Of a stretch of DNA of 34,160 nt, positions 7,247 through 13,742 are shown in pieces. Source of the DNA: Chthoniobacter flavus (GTDB lineage Bacteria > Verrucomicrobiota > Verrucomicrobiia > Chthoniobacterales > Terrimicrobiaceae); assembly GCA_945860745.1 (NCBI GenBank), contig CAMASH010000033.1, forward strand, positions 1 to 34,160. The letters are read 5' to 3'. A program made the translations under genes and the position numbers. The notes under the pieces were generated by a model. That model was given only the letters and a program-made list of their open reading frames with translations, was not told where the DNA came from and did no database searches. How positions within the stretch are numbered: the stretch's first letter is position 1; each line of letters begins with the position of its first letter.

Positions 7247-8896
7247 ATGAGAACATTCTGGACGACCTTCTATTCGTATAAAGGAGGGGTTGGGCGCTCG
7301 ATGGCCTTATCCAACGTTGCTGCCTTATTGGTTAAAAAAGGCCGTCGGGTTGTATTGATTGATTTTGATCTCGAAGCTCCAGGCTTGGATAGTTTTAGTG
7401 AGTTTTCTGAGGCTTCGGGAAAGCCTGGGGTTGTTGAATACGTCGCTGAATTCCGAAAAAATAAAATCGCGCCAAATATTCATAGCTTTGTCCACTCATG
7501 CAAATTGCCAGGCCCCCTTCCAGGGAAACTCTGGGTTATGCCTGCCGGAAAAAAGGATGCCGCTTACAACCGCGAAAGAACGGCACTTGATTGGGAAGGG
7601 CTATATGAAAGCGGCCTTGGCGAACCATTCATTGAGAATTGGAAAGCGTCAATTGCGGCTCAATTTCAACCCGATTACGTTCTTGTTGATTCAAGAACGG
7701 GGTTAACCGATGTGGGCGGAGTATGCACACTTCACCTTCCTGACTTGGTAGTCATGCTTTTTGGTTTGAATGACCAAAATGTCCGAGGCATTGCGGCTGT
7801 TGCAAAAACCATTCGAGAGTCGGATCATAATCGAATTCCTCAAATCCACTATGTGGCTTCTCCCGTGCCGAATTTATCAACGGATAAAAGAGGCTTAATG
7901 ATTGAACGCTTTGAAGCAGCCACCGAGACACTTGGGGTAAAGATCGAGAGTTTGATACGTTACGATTTTCAAGTTGCTCTGCACGAAGAACTATTCGTGC
8001 TTCAAGATGTTCCTGTTGAATCTCAACTAACCCGCGATTACCGAGATCTCCTTAAAAAGCTGATCGGATTCAACCGAAACGGCTTAGATTTTTTAGGTAT
8101 TCAGGTCGATGAGATTGTCAAATCGGGCGAGTCAGGACGAGGAGAGAAACTTTTTTCTCTTCTAGAGAGAGAATTTGAGGGGCGGGCCGATGCTGTATTT
8201 TTGATGGCTCGTTTACGGCTGGCTTCCGGATCTCGTATAGAAGCAGTGCAACTAGCTGAGAAGGCGTTGGCATTAGATCCAACTCATAGGGATTCCTATC
8301 AATGGCTTCTCGCTCACTTTAACAGTGAAAAGGAGCCCGGCAAGGCCCTTGCGACTTGTAATCTTGTAGTCGCACACTCGGAACTTATCGATAAAACTCG
8401 CCTAGCGATGATCCACCATGAACGTGGAGCCGCTGCACTCGCCTGCAATGATATTGCGGCTGCAATTGAATCATTTGTGTTTTGTCTTGCCGAAGAGGAA
8501 CGAGAACCAACGCCGGCAATGTTAATGATCGCCAAATTTAATCTGGCAGAAGCCAAGAGGCGAAATGGGGAAAAGCCACCTGTTGCCGAATGGCAAGAAA
8601 TCGTCAGTTTGTTTGAACAAGCTGGACAGACAGCGGAGACTCAACTTCCAAATCAGGCAAACCGGCTTCAAGCTGTTCACATTGCCTATGCTCTTACAGA
8701 TGACATTGTTCGGGCGCGAGATGTGCTTGTAAAAGCTAAACAAGCTGCCGAATTGCTAGGTGATATTGAGGATCTTTTTACAGTGAAAACGTACCAGCGC
8801 GTATCTCAGCCAGAATTTCTAGAAATCAACGAGGAAATGCTTTTAGCACTGGATCGGGGCTCGCTTTGGGATGGATTTCCGGTTCCCCAACCCTGA
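7247..8896 (+). CDS. KGGVGR-variant ParA/MinD-like ATPase with repeat-rich C-terminus
   Basis: The product is 549 residues. The deviant Walker A motif is YKGGVGRSMALSN (Lys12 to Ser18), where ParA/MinD proteins have KGGVGKS; the Lys that replaces the signature Lys is Arg17. Switch-I-like VLIDFDLEAPGLD (Asp39, Asp41) and Walker-B-like YVLVDSRTG (Asp148) follow. Residues from about 310 to 480 are helical with TPR-like spacing (AEKALALDPTHRDSYQWLL and similar). Such KGGVGR ATPases are a recognised variant group, often linked to conflict or signalling modules rather than to plasmid partition. Its start lies 2 bp after the antitoxin stop, and its stop overlaps the start of an hsdM fragment (TGATG). 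Partition is unlikely, since no ParB-like gene or parS site is seen. A sensor or switch for the adjacent toxin is an inference. Confidence 0.85.
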   Translation: MRTFWTTFYSYKGGVGRSMALSNVAALLVKKGRRVVLIDFDLEAPGLDSFSEFSEASGKPGVVEYVAEFRKNKIAPNIHSFVHSCKLPGPLPGKLWVMPAGKKDAAYNRERTALDWEGLYESGLGEPFIENWKASIAAQFQPDYVLVDSRTGLTDVGGVCTLHLPDLVVMLFGLNDQNVRGIAAVAKTIRESDHNRIPQIHYVASPVPNLSTDKRGLMIERFEAATETLGVKIESLIRYDFQVALHEELFVLQDVPVESQLTRDYRDLLKKLIGFNRNGLDFLGIQVDEIVKSGESGRGEKLFSLLEREFEGRADAVFLMARLRLASGSRIEAVQLAEKALALDPTHRDSYQWLLAHFNSEKEPGKALATCNLVVAHSELIDKTRLAMIHHERGAAALACNDIAAAIESFVFCLAEEEREPTPAMLMIAKFNLAEAKRRNGEKPPVAEWQEIVSLFEQAGQTAETQLPNQANRLQAVHIAYALTDDIVRARDVLVKAKQAAELLGDIEDLFTVKTYQRVSQPEFLEINEEMLLALDRGSLWDGFPVPQP

Positions 8897-9180
8897 TGCA
8901 AAAACTCACCCAGCAACAACTCGAAGCCCACCTCTGGGGCGCGGCAAATATCCTTCGCGGCAAGACCGCCGGACAGGATTACAAGAATTACATCCTGTCT
9001 CTCATGTTCTTCAAACGCCTCTGCGACCAATGGCACCATGAGGCGGATGTTGTAGGGAACATAGGTGGTCAGGCCGCCCGCATGGGCGAACCGCTCCATC
9101 ATATCGGCGGATCTCTTGAGACGCTTGAGCAGGACGCGGAGCTTCGTCTAGCGCTTCACTTGCCCTCCTCCTTGCTCTGA
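8896..9180 (+). pseudogene. hsdM: Truncated hsdM, type I restriction-modification methylase N-terminus
   Basis: From ATG 8896 the first 50 residues are a clear HsdM N-terminal domain (LTQQQLEAHLWGAANILRGK and YKNYILSLMFFKRLCDQW). After HHEAD, near 9045, similarity stops, and the frame reads unrelated sequence until TGA 9180, giving 94 residues with no methyltransferase domain. Beyond the break the minus strand (about 9050-9150) carries a fragment reading RSADMMERFAHAGGLTTYVP, so a deletion or replacement joined two unrelated pieces. The ATG overlaps the ATPase stop, showing that the original type I operon directly followed the toxin-antitoxin-ATPase genes. No hsdS or hsdR remains. Confidence 0.85.
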
Positions 9181-9413
9181 AGGTTGAGCGGCATGAGGAC
9201 CTGCCCGGTGGAGGTGGTCCACAACTGGCCCTGCTTCTGTATGATGACCGCCGGCTGCGGGCTCTTGTCGGTAATGACAAGCTGGCCGTTCTGCTGGATG
9301 ATCAGAACGGGCACTGGGATCAGGGCAGGCGCCGATTGCATCGGCGGCAGTGGCTCCAGGGCGTAGGCGGCAGGGAGGATTCCTAGGAGGGCTACGAGTG
9401 AGATACTTTTCAT
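9156..9413 (-). CDS. Small secreted protein of unknown function
   Basis: The product is 85 residues from the ATG at 9413. This start gives a proper signal peptide (MKSISLVALLGILPAAYA) with likely cleavage near Ala18; a longer start at 9461 would add 16 residues in front. The mature part has two imperfect repeats of a beta-like motif, LIIQQNGQLVITD and VIIQKQGQLWTTS, so it may form a small beta sheet. It faces the hsdM remnant tail to tail. I do not recognise the family. Confidence 0.55.
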   Translation of the reverse strand: MKSISLVALLGILPAAYALEPLPPMQSAPALIPVPVLIIQQNGQLVITDKSPQPAVIIQKQGQLWTTSTGQVLMPLNLQSKEEGK

Positions 9414-9473
9414 GGCTTTTGACTCAGGTTGTCCTGCATAGGGAACATGGTGCGTTGCCAAGGTTGAGGTTTA

Positions 9474-9499
9474 CGGCGTCCGCCTCGCGGCGGACGCCG
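9474..9499. repeat. Perfect hairpin, 11-bp stem with 4-base loop
   Basis: cggcgtccgcc (9474-9484) pairs without mismatch with ggcggacgccg (9489-9499) across the loop tcgc. No T-run follows on either strand, so it is not a canonical terminator. It could be a REP-like repeat or an RNA stem in a 5' leader. Confidence 0.7.
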
Positions 9500-9551
9500 G
9501 CATCGGACTTTTCAGCCCAGCCACCGTGGGGATTTTATCCCTCGGTTGGCG

Positions 9552-9575
9552 GCTTGTCGCAAATTTGCGACAAGC
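9552..9575. repeat. Perfect 24-bp palindrome
   Basis: gcttgtcgcaaa (9552-9563) is followed directly by its exact reverse complement (9564-9575). With no loop it looks more like a dimeric protein's operator than an RNA hairpin. It lies 145 bp before the Smr gene and 139 bp before the minus-strand secreted-protein gene start. Confidence 0.65.
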
Positions 9576-9719
9576 GCTCCAGATGAGCCTGCATTCTCGC
9601 TCAATCGGGGCCAGCGCTCAATGCCAAAGCGTGTCATAGACAGAAAGGCGGCGGCCTTGAATTGTCCTCGATCAGCACTGACCGCCAGCGCTAGAGTCTA
9701 GGAGTCAGTGCGCGAACCG

Positions 9720-10169
9720 ATGAAAACGAAGGATTGCGAAACATGCGGCAACCCGATCCCCGTCGCCTCGGCGGACTGCCGTTTCTGTGGATCCCGACAA
9801 AATGGCGGAAATCAGGTAAAGTCGAGGGAGAAGGTCCGCACCGTCAACATCGAAGCCGGAATGCCGACCGTGGACGAGGCCCTTGCCCTCCTGGATGCGA
9901 GAATTTCGCGAGCGATAACCGATGGGGTCCGGCTTTTGCGAGTCATCCACGGCTACGGCTCCACGGGCAGAGGCGGAAAAATCCGCGATGCCTGTCGGTC
10001 AGCTCTCCAGCGCAAGATCGCCTCGCGGCAGGTGAGGGTTGTCATCCGCGGTGAGGACTACCTTCCCGCCTCCGTGGCCGTGCGTGACCTCATGCGCCGT
10101 CTCCCCGAATTAAAAACCTCCGAACGCACCGACGCCGACAATCCTGGAATCACCTTCGTCGAGCTGTGA
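9720..10169 (+). CDS. Smr-domain nuclease-like protein with N-terminal zinc ribbon
   Basis: The product is 149 residues from ATG 9720 (a GTG at 9708 is possible). The N-terminus has a zinc ribbon: Cys6 and Cys9 in CETC, Cys20 and Cys23 in CRFC. The Smr domain follows, with the helix PTVDEALALLDARI and the signature IHGYGSTGRGGKIRD (about 76-90), where canonical Smr has HGxGxGxLR. Smr domains bind or nick branched DNA or cleave RNA. The zinc ribbon plus Smr arrangement is small and self-contained. Its neighbour on the same strand, 220 bp on, is another predicted nuclease with an N-terminal zinc ribbon. Confidence 0.85.
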   Translation: MKTKDCETCGNPIPVASADCRFCGSRQNGGNQVKSREKVRTVNIEAGMPTVDEALALLDARISRAITDGVRLLRVIHGYGSTGRGGKIRDACRSALQRKIASRQVRVVIRGEDYLPASVAVRDLMRRLPELKTSERTDADNPGITFVEL

Positions 10170-10388
10170 TGAGTGTAGGGAAGGGGTTTGCTCGCTCGAT
10201 GACCTGCGCGAGCTTGCTCAGCTCGATTTTCGGGACGTAGGCGAAGAAGGGGGCATACGGGCAGTGGATTCCTGCCAGATACTGGTGTTCGGCCACAGGG
10301 AGAAGCTATCTCATGGGCGCCGCTCTCAGCAACCCTGCGTTCTGATCTTTGCAGGGGGCGAAGGATCGGTTACAAAAAGGAACAGAGC

Positions 10389-11084
10389 ATGATTGTCCGT
10401 TGCCCTAACCCAGGATGTGCGAGTGATCTGGCTGGCGAAGAAAGCTTTTCAGGTGGGACGGTCGAATGCTCTCACTGTGGACAGCGGTTCGTCTGGCCGG
10501 AGATGCGCCGGGATTTTGTCATTTACGATTTGGAGACGACCGGGCTGAGCCCGGATGAGGAAGACCTCATCCAGATTGCCGCAATCCGGTTCCGGGATGG
10601 GAAGCCGGTGACGGGGGAATCGTTTTTCAGCTATGCGAAACCGCGACGGGCGATCTCCAGTTTCATCACCAGCTATACCGGAATTACCAACGGTGACGTG
10701 CGGGGGGCGCCCTCCCCATGCGAGGTCCTTGTCGAGTTTTCCCGCTTCGTGGGCGGCTCCACGCTCATCGCCCACAACGGGCTGAGATTCGATTCGAAGT
10801 TTTTGGCCGCAACCTGCGTGCGCGGCGGAGTTGCGAGGAGGGAGGTCCCTTCCATCGACTCGATCTGGCTGTCTAAAGCGGTCTTCGGGAATCAGCGCGG
10901 GACCAGGCACGGCCTCGATATCGTGATCGAGCGTCTTGGGATTCGCCCGGATGTCCGGCGTCACGACGCGCGCGGAGACGTCGAGTTGCTCGGCCTGGCG
11001 GTTTCCCATCTCTGGCGGCATCTTAACCTTCCCCACGATGCGGCAGGAGTGCGCCGCCACGAAACGCATCTTCCCAAACCCTGA
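10389..11084 (+). CDS. DEDDh 3'-5' exonuclease with N-terminal zinc ribbon
   Basis: The product is 231 residues. The N-terminal ribbon uses Cys5 and Cys10, then Cys27 and Cys30 (VECSHCGQRFVWP). The DnaQ-like exonuclease then shows all acidic positions: Asp47 and Glu49 in IYDLETTGLSP, Asp135 in AHNGLRFDSKFL, and His192 with Asp197 in RRHDARGDVELL, which makes it the DEDDh class. It probably trims single-stranded DNA or RNA 3' ends. The gene is preceded by cagggggcgaaggat, with the purine-rich run aaaaaggaac directly before the ATG. It is followed directly by a broken RhuM-like sequence. Confidence 0.9.
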   Translation: MIVRCPNPGCASDLAGEESFSGGTVECSHCGQRFVWPEMRRDFVIYDLETTGLSPDEEDLIQIAAIRFRDGKPVTGESFFSYAKPRRAISSFITSYTGITNGDVRGAPSPCEVLVEFSRFVGGSTLIAHNGLRFDSKFLAATCVRGGVARREVPSIDSIWLSKAVFGNQRGTRHGLDIVIERLGIRPDVRRHDARGDVELLGLAVSHLWRHLNLPHDAAGVRRHETHLPKP

Positions 11085-11244
11085 CCATGTCCTGATCCAG
11101 ATGGCGGATCTATTTCAGCGCGATAAACCGGTCATCTCGCGGCATATCAGGAACGTGTTCGTCGAGGGATAACCGGTGGAGCAGGCAGTATGTGCAAACT
11201 TTGCACGAACTGCAGCAGATGGCAAAACCGCCGGTCTCACAATC
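11085..11244 (+). pseudogene. RhuM-family remnant with in-frame stop
   Basis: One frame reads MADLFQRDKPVISRHIRNVF, then VEG, a TAA at 11170-11172, and on in the same frame VEQAVCANFARTAADGKT. Intact RhuM proteins have this order, with GEL where the stop now lies (QMAELFQRDKSVISRHI-like, then VCAKFAxTAADGKTY). Both the N-terminus and everything after GKT are gone. RhuM-family proteins are common in islands, with poorly known function. The same frame continues into the copy of fragment X that ends at 11391. Confidence 0.7.
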
Positions 11245-11255
11245 GGATCCGCTGT

Positions 11256-11285
11256 TATGCCAACATTCTTCAGAATGTTGGCATA
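11256..11285. repeat. Perfect 14-bp inverted repeat, 2-base loop
   Basis: tatgccaacattct (11256-11269) pairs with agaatgttggcata (11272-11285). It lies right after the point where the RhuM similarity ends and before copy A of fragment X, so it may mark the deletion junction or be a small terminator-like hairpin without a T-run. Confidence 0.65.
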
Positions 11286-11310
11286 TAGAAGGCACGAGAC
11301 AACAGGCCCC

Positions 11311-11391
11311 CTAACCTACCTCGACGGCGGCATCCTCCGCCCAGCGAAAGCCCATCTCGCCTGGCACAGGACAAACGTCTTTCAGCAATAG
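11311..11391 (+). pseudogene. Fragment X, copy A (C-terminal remnant of an unknown protein)
   Basis: The sequence reads LTYLDGGILRPAKAHLAWHR, then TNVFQQ and a stop (TAG). Two better-matched copies end at 15146 and 17050 with LTFLDGVILRPAKIHLAWHR, SNVFQQ and TGA. Many of the differences between copy A and the others are third-position or conservative, which suggests that the plus strand was the coding one. The parent gene's family is not recognised. Confidence 0.6.
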
Positions 11392-11424
11392 CCCGGGATT
11401 TTCAAGAAAGCTGAAACCGCCCTT

Positions 11425-11574
11425 CAAGTATGTGTGGGCTTCACCTGCGACTTCGCCTGCGATTTCGCGGGGGACTTGTTTGGTCACTTGCTCGGACGAC
11501 TCTAGCCGTGACTCTAGCCGTTCTTGTTCGGTGACTTCACCTGCGACTTCACCTGCGACTGCTTCTTCAGGTTC
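11425..11574 (-). pseudogene. Remnant of an AlbA_2/RecG-like gene tail (EVAGEV repeats)
   Basis: The minus strand reads EAVAGEVAGEVTEQERLESR, then LESSEQVTKQVPREIAGEVAGE. This matches the VTGEV-repeat linker of the intact gene at 15198-16748. The N-terminal domains and the winged-helix end are missing. It starts next to the ParE stop and meets copy A of fragment X, so the arrangement is a worn copy of the junction seen near 15150. Confidence 0.6.
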
Positions 11575-11886
11575 CTAATCACCCAGGCGCTCGCGAAGAC
11601 GGGTCGTCAGATCCATGCTTTCGTGAAGAATTGCGAGAACAAGCAGAGACTGGTCCCCGGGCTGGAAGAAAATATAGTGGTGTTCGCACCGGTGAACCCG
11701 AACATCCGGCAGGTTGGTTGAAAATCCGCGTCCATCGAGCTCGCGGGCGGCGAGTTTTTCGATGGCGTCTTCCAACAGGAAGGCATACTTGGCCGCCTGT
11801 TTGGAGCCCCAGCGTTCCAGAGTGTATTCCAGAATCTTCCGGACGTCGGATTCAGTTCCCGATGTGACCCGGTAGGAACGGCTCAT
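11575..11886 (-). CDS. parE: ParE-type toxin of a ParDE module
   Basis: The product is 103 residues, starting MSRSYRVTSGTESDVRKILE, a typical RelE/ParE opening with an N-terminal strand and a long helix. LPDVRVHRCEHHYIFFQPGD and LVLAILHESMDL form the C-terminal strands expected for ParE. Its ATG overlaps the antitoxin stop (ATGA, 11883-11886), so it is the second gene of the pair. ParE toxins act on DNA gyrase; RelE homologues of the same fold cut mRNA on the ribosome. The sequence favours ParE but does not exclude RelE-like activity. The module probably stabilises the island. Confidence 0.85.
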   Translation of the reverse strand: MSRSYRVTSGTESDVRKILEYTLERWGSKQAAKYAFLLEDAIEKLAARELDGRGFSTNLPDVRVHRCEHHYIFFQPGDQSLLVLAILHESMDLTTRLRERLGD

Positions 11887-12134
11887 GCCTTCTTGCTCTG
11901 AACATCGGCCCAGATCTCCGAGACGGAGCGTCCGGAAATCCCGCCGGAGGCAGCTTGGCTGATGCGCTGCTCCAGAAAGGATTCAAGCGGCTGCAGCGGG
12001 TTTCCTAATTCAATATTCTCGCCTGGAATAGATTGCGACAGAATGTAGTCCTTGATCGATTGACCGCTCAGCGCGGCGACAGCCTTCAATCGACGGTGCT
12101 GTTGCGGAGTGACTTCGATGGATATTCGACTCAT
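11883..12134 (-). CDS. parD: Ribbon-helix-helix antitoxin of the ParDE module
   Basis: The product is 83 residues. The N-terminal 40 (SRISIEVTPQQHRRLKAVAA, then LSGQSIKDYIL) form a ribbon-helix-helix DNA-binding domain. The C-terminal part, rich in Glu, Gln and Ser, should wrap the toxin (SVSEIWADVQSKKA). It precedes the toxin and overlaps it by 4 bases. It should repress its own promoter, which can be seen directly upstream with an extremely short spacing to the ATG. Confidence 0.8.
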   Translation of the reverse strand: MSRISIEVTPQQHRRLKAVAALSGQSIKDYILSQSIPGENIELGNPLQPLESFLEQRISQAASGGISGRSVSEIWADVQSKKA

Positions 12135-12169
12135 ATGTTAAAAATATTCAAAACATACACTATTGTCAA
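12135..12169 (-). promoter_or_regulatory. Sigma70-type promoter of the ParDE module, possibly leaderless
   Basis: Read on the minus strand, TTGACA (12164-12169) is a perfect -35 box. After exactly 17 bases comes TATTTT (12141-12146), 4 of 6 to the -10 consensus. Only six bases separate it from ATG 12134, so transcription would begin at or next to the start codon, giving a leaderless message. The AT-rich overlap also suits repression by the antitoxin. Confidence 0.6.
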
Positions 12170-12275
12170 AAAATACATTTCTGCCATCCGCCGCGAGAAG
12201 GCAGCGGGCATCAACCCTCAAACAGGCGATGAGGCCGCATGGTTCGGGATTGAAGGCGCCGCACTCGGAAAACCT

Positions 12276-13070
12276 TCAATACCACAAAGGCCGACAGAAC
12301 CAGCAATCGTAGGCGGCCGAAGGCGGCTCGCCCATTTTCAAAAGCTGGATCTTCTCCCATGCTGATTTGTATCTCAGGATCAGCGGCGGGAGCATTTTCT
12401 TGCTCAGCCGCACCTCGGTGCGACGGAATGCGGGCTTGCGGATCCTGTCGAGGTTCGGCACAAGCCGGTATTCATCGAAGAATCCTGCGGTCACCCGGGC
12501 TTTGTGGAGCCGTCCGACGTGTTCGGCATAGAGAACAAGCTGGCTTGGATCATGGTCGTTGAATGTTTTGCCGGTCTTGTGATCCACGACGACAAGCGAT
12601 TTTCCCTTCCGGATTATCAGATCGGCAATCCCGATGATCGGTGGTAGACTCGGACCAAGATCCAGAAAGAACGGTTCCTCAATCGAAACAACATCGCAGT
12701 CCGAATGCCGGTTCTGACAGAGGAGAGTGATGGCGTTCCGCAGGGGGCCATGGCGGTCATCATCAAGCTTCGACACTCTGAGACGGGAGAACAGCTTGTC
12801 CGCCTCCGGGGCGCTCTTCGCTTTGTAGAAGGTGGCCGCCGCATTGTGGAACAGCGTGCCGAGCAGCATGGCCTGGCTTTCGGTTTTCTCTCCAAGGATG
12901 TACCGGCGGTAGTAGCAGGCGGGGCAGCGCACATAATCCGCTACCCGGCTATGGCTGAGGTAGGGGGTTCCCGTCCTATCCAGCCACGCCATAAAGGAAG
13001 GAAAGGACCGTGGCCACTTGGTCCAAGTGCGTTCCAGGGTAGCGGCGGATTTTCGGCGGGGTGTTCTCAT
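12276..13070 (-). CDS. PD-(D/E)XK nuclease (RecB/Cas4-like) with four-cysteine cluster
   Basis: The product is 264 residues from the ATG at 13070 (a TTG at 13088 would add six). The nuclease core is complete: His75 (TLFHNAAATF), Asp150 (GIADLIIRKG), Asp163 and Lys165 (VVVDHKTGK), and the RecB-type Gln177 and Tyr181 (QLVLYAEH). Cys49 and Cys52 (VRCPACYYRRY) plus Cys256 and Cys259 (YDCWFCRPLWY) could hold an iron-sulfur or zinc cluster, as in Cas4 and AddB. The spacing (2+2) differs from the usual 1+3. No CRISPR array or cas gene is visible, so it is not part of a local CRISPR system. Solo Cas4-like nucleases occur on mobile elements and in DNA repair or defence loci. Confidence 0.85.
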   Translation of the reverse strand: MRTPRRKSAATLERTWTKWPRSFPSFMAWLDRTGTPYLSHSRVADYVRCPACYYRRYILGEKTESQAMLLGTLFHNAAATFYKAKSAPEADKLFSRLRVSKLDDDRHGPLRNAITLLCQNRHSDCDVVSIEEPFFLDLGPSLPPIIGIADLIIRKGKSLVVVDHKTGKTFNDHDPSQLVLYAEHVGRLHKARVTAGFFDEYRLVPNLDRIRKPAFRRTEVRLSKKMLPPLILRYKSAWEKIQLLKMGEPPSAAYDCWFCRPLWY

Positions 13071-13206
13071 CGAGCGGAATTCTGACAATCGTTACATGTA
13101 AGCACCCGGACATCTGCCTTCTTGTGGTTTGTATGCGCGTTCAAGATTTTGCGTCGGGGCGTGGTTGCGCCAGAATTGATGTTCCGGCAAGCCAGTTTCA
13201 GCGACT

Positions 13207-13581
13207 TTATTGCTTCCCGCTCGCCGCGTCTTCGGGGGGCCCTCCCTTGATTGATTCTCTCGGTAGAGTGCCGGCGTGGAGGCGTTGCTCATAGGTGGAT
13301 TCCTTTTTGCACCGATTCACAATGATAGTCTTTTCTATCGCGGCACCCATTGTCCAGTAGACCATTCCATCGTCATCAAAATAGGTAATGCACTTCTGGT
13401 AAAATTTCCCCTCATATCCGTGCGCCCGGATGTGCTCCACAAGCTGAACGAACAGTTCCTCGTCCACGCGTTCGCGAACAATGTACTCGTGCGGCCAAAC
13501 CGGCATGGTTTTTGCAAACGTCCAGCGACAGGAATCAATGAAAATGCGCAGAGCATTCGGTAGCGGTTTCGGTTTGCTCAT
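13207..13581 (-). CDS. Conserved hypothetical protein (WPHEY family)
   Basis: The product is 124 residues from ATG 13581 (MSKPKPLPNALRIFID). An open extension to 13701 is likely not translated. Its hallmark segments are RIFIDSCRWTFAKTMPVWPH and the downstream ITYFDDDGMVYWTMG, with IEKTIIVNRCKKE. I recall proteins with these segments as widespread small conserved hypotheticals, often in accessory DNA, with no assigned function. No membrane segment or metal site stands out. It lies between the PcfJ-like gene and the PD-(D/E)XK gene on the same strand, with gaps of 161 and 136 bp, so co-transcription is possible but unproven. Confidence 0.75.
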   Translation of the reverse strand: MSKPKPLPNALRIFIDSCRWTFAKTMPVWPHEYIVRERVDEELFVQLVEHIRAHGYEGKFYQKCITYFDDDGMVYWTMGAAIEKTIIVNRCKKESTYEQRLHAGTLPRESIKGGPPEDAASGKQ

Positions 13582-13742
13582 CAGGCCAATTACTCTGCAA
13601 ACGCGTAGATTGTTTCCATCTTTCATACGCCACAACGATACGGAACTGGGTGGGACATTTGCAGGGTGTGCCGCTCTTAAATTCCGTGACCAGCGGATCA
13701 ACTACGAGGGTATTTTCAAAGATATGATCACCTGGAGACAAC

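Larger units (their letters stand above)
9414..9719. other. Non-coding stretch with two strong palindromes
   Basis: These 306 bp between a minus-strand and a plus-strand start hold no convincing gene. A hairpin at 9474-9499 and a perfect 24-bp palindrome at 9552-9575 are annotated separately. Promoters for both neighbours should lie here, but no clear boxes stand out. AGGAG at 9700-9704 is 3 bases from GTG 9708 and 15 from ATG 9720, so it does not settle the Smr start. Confidence 0.5.

Noticed and set aside
10150-10296. 48-codon minus-strand frame (GTG 10296) reading HQYLAGIHCPYAPFFAYVPK
   Set aside because: Coding-like composition, but too short, overlapping the Smr gene's end, and no family recognised; possibly a gene remnant.
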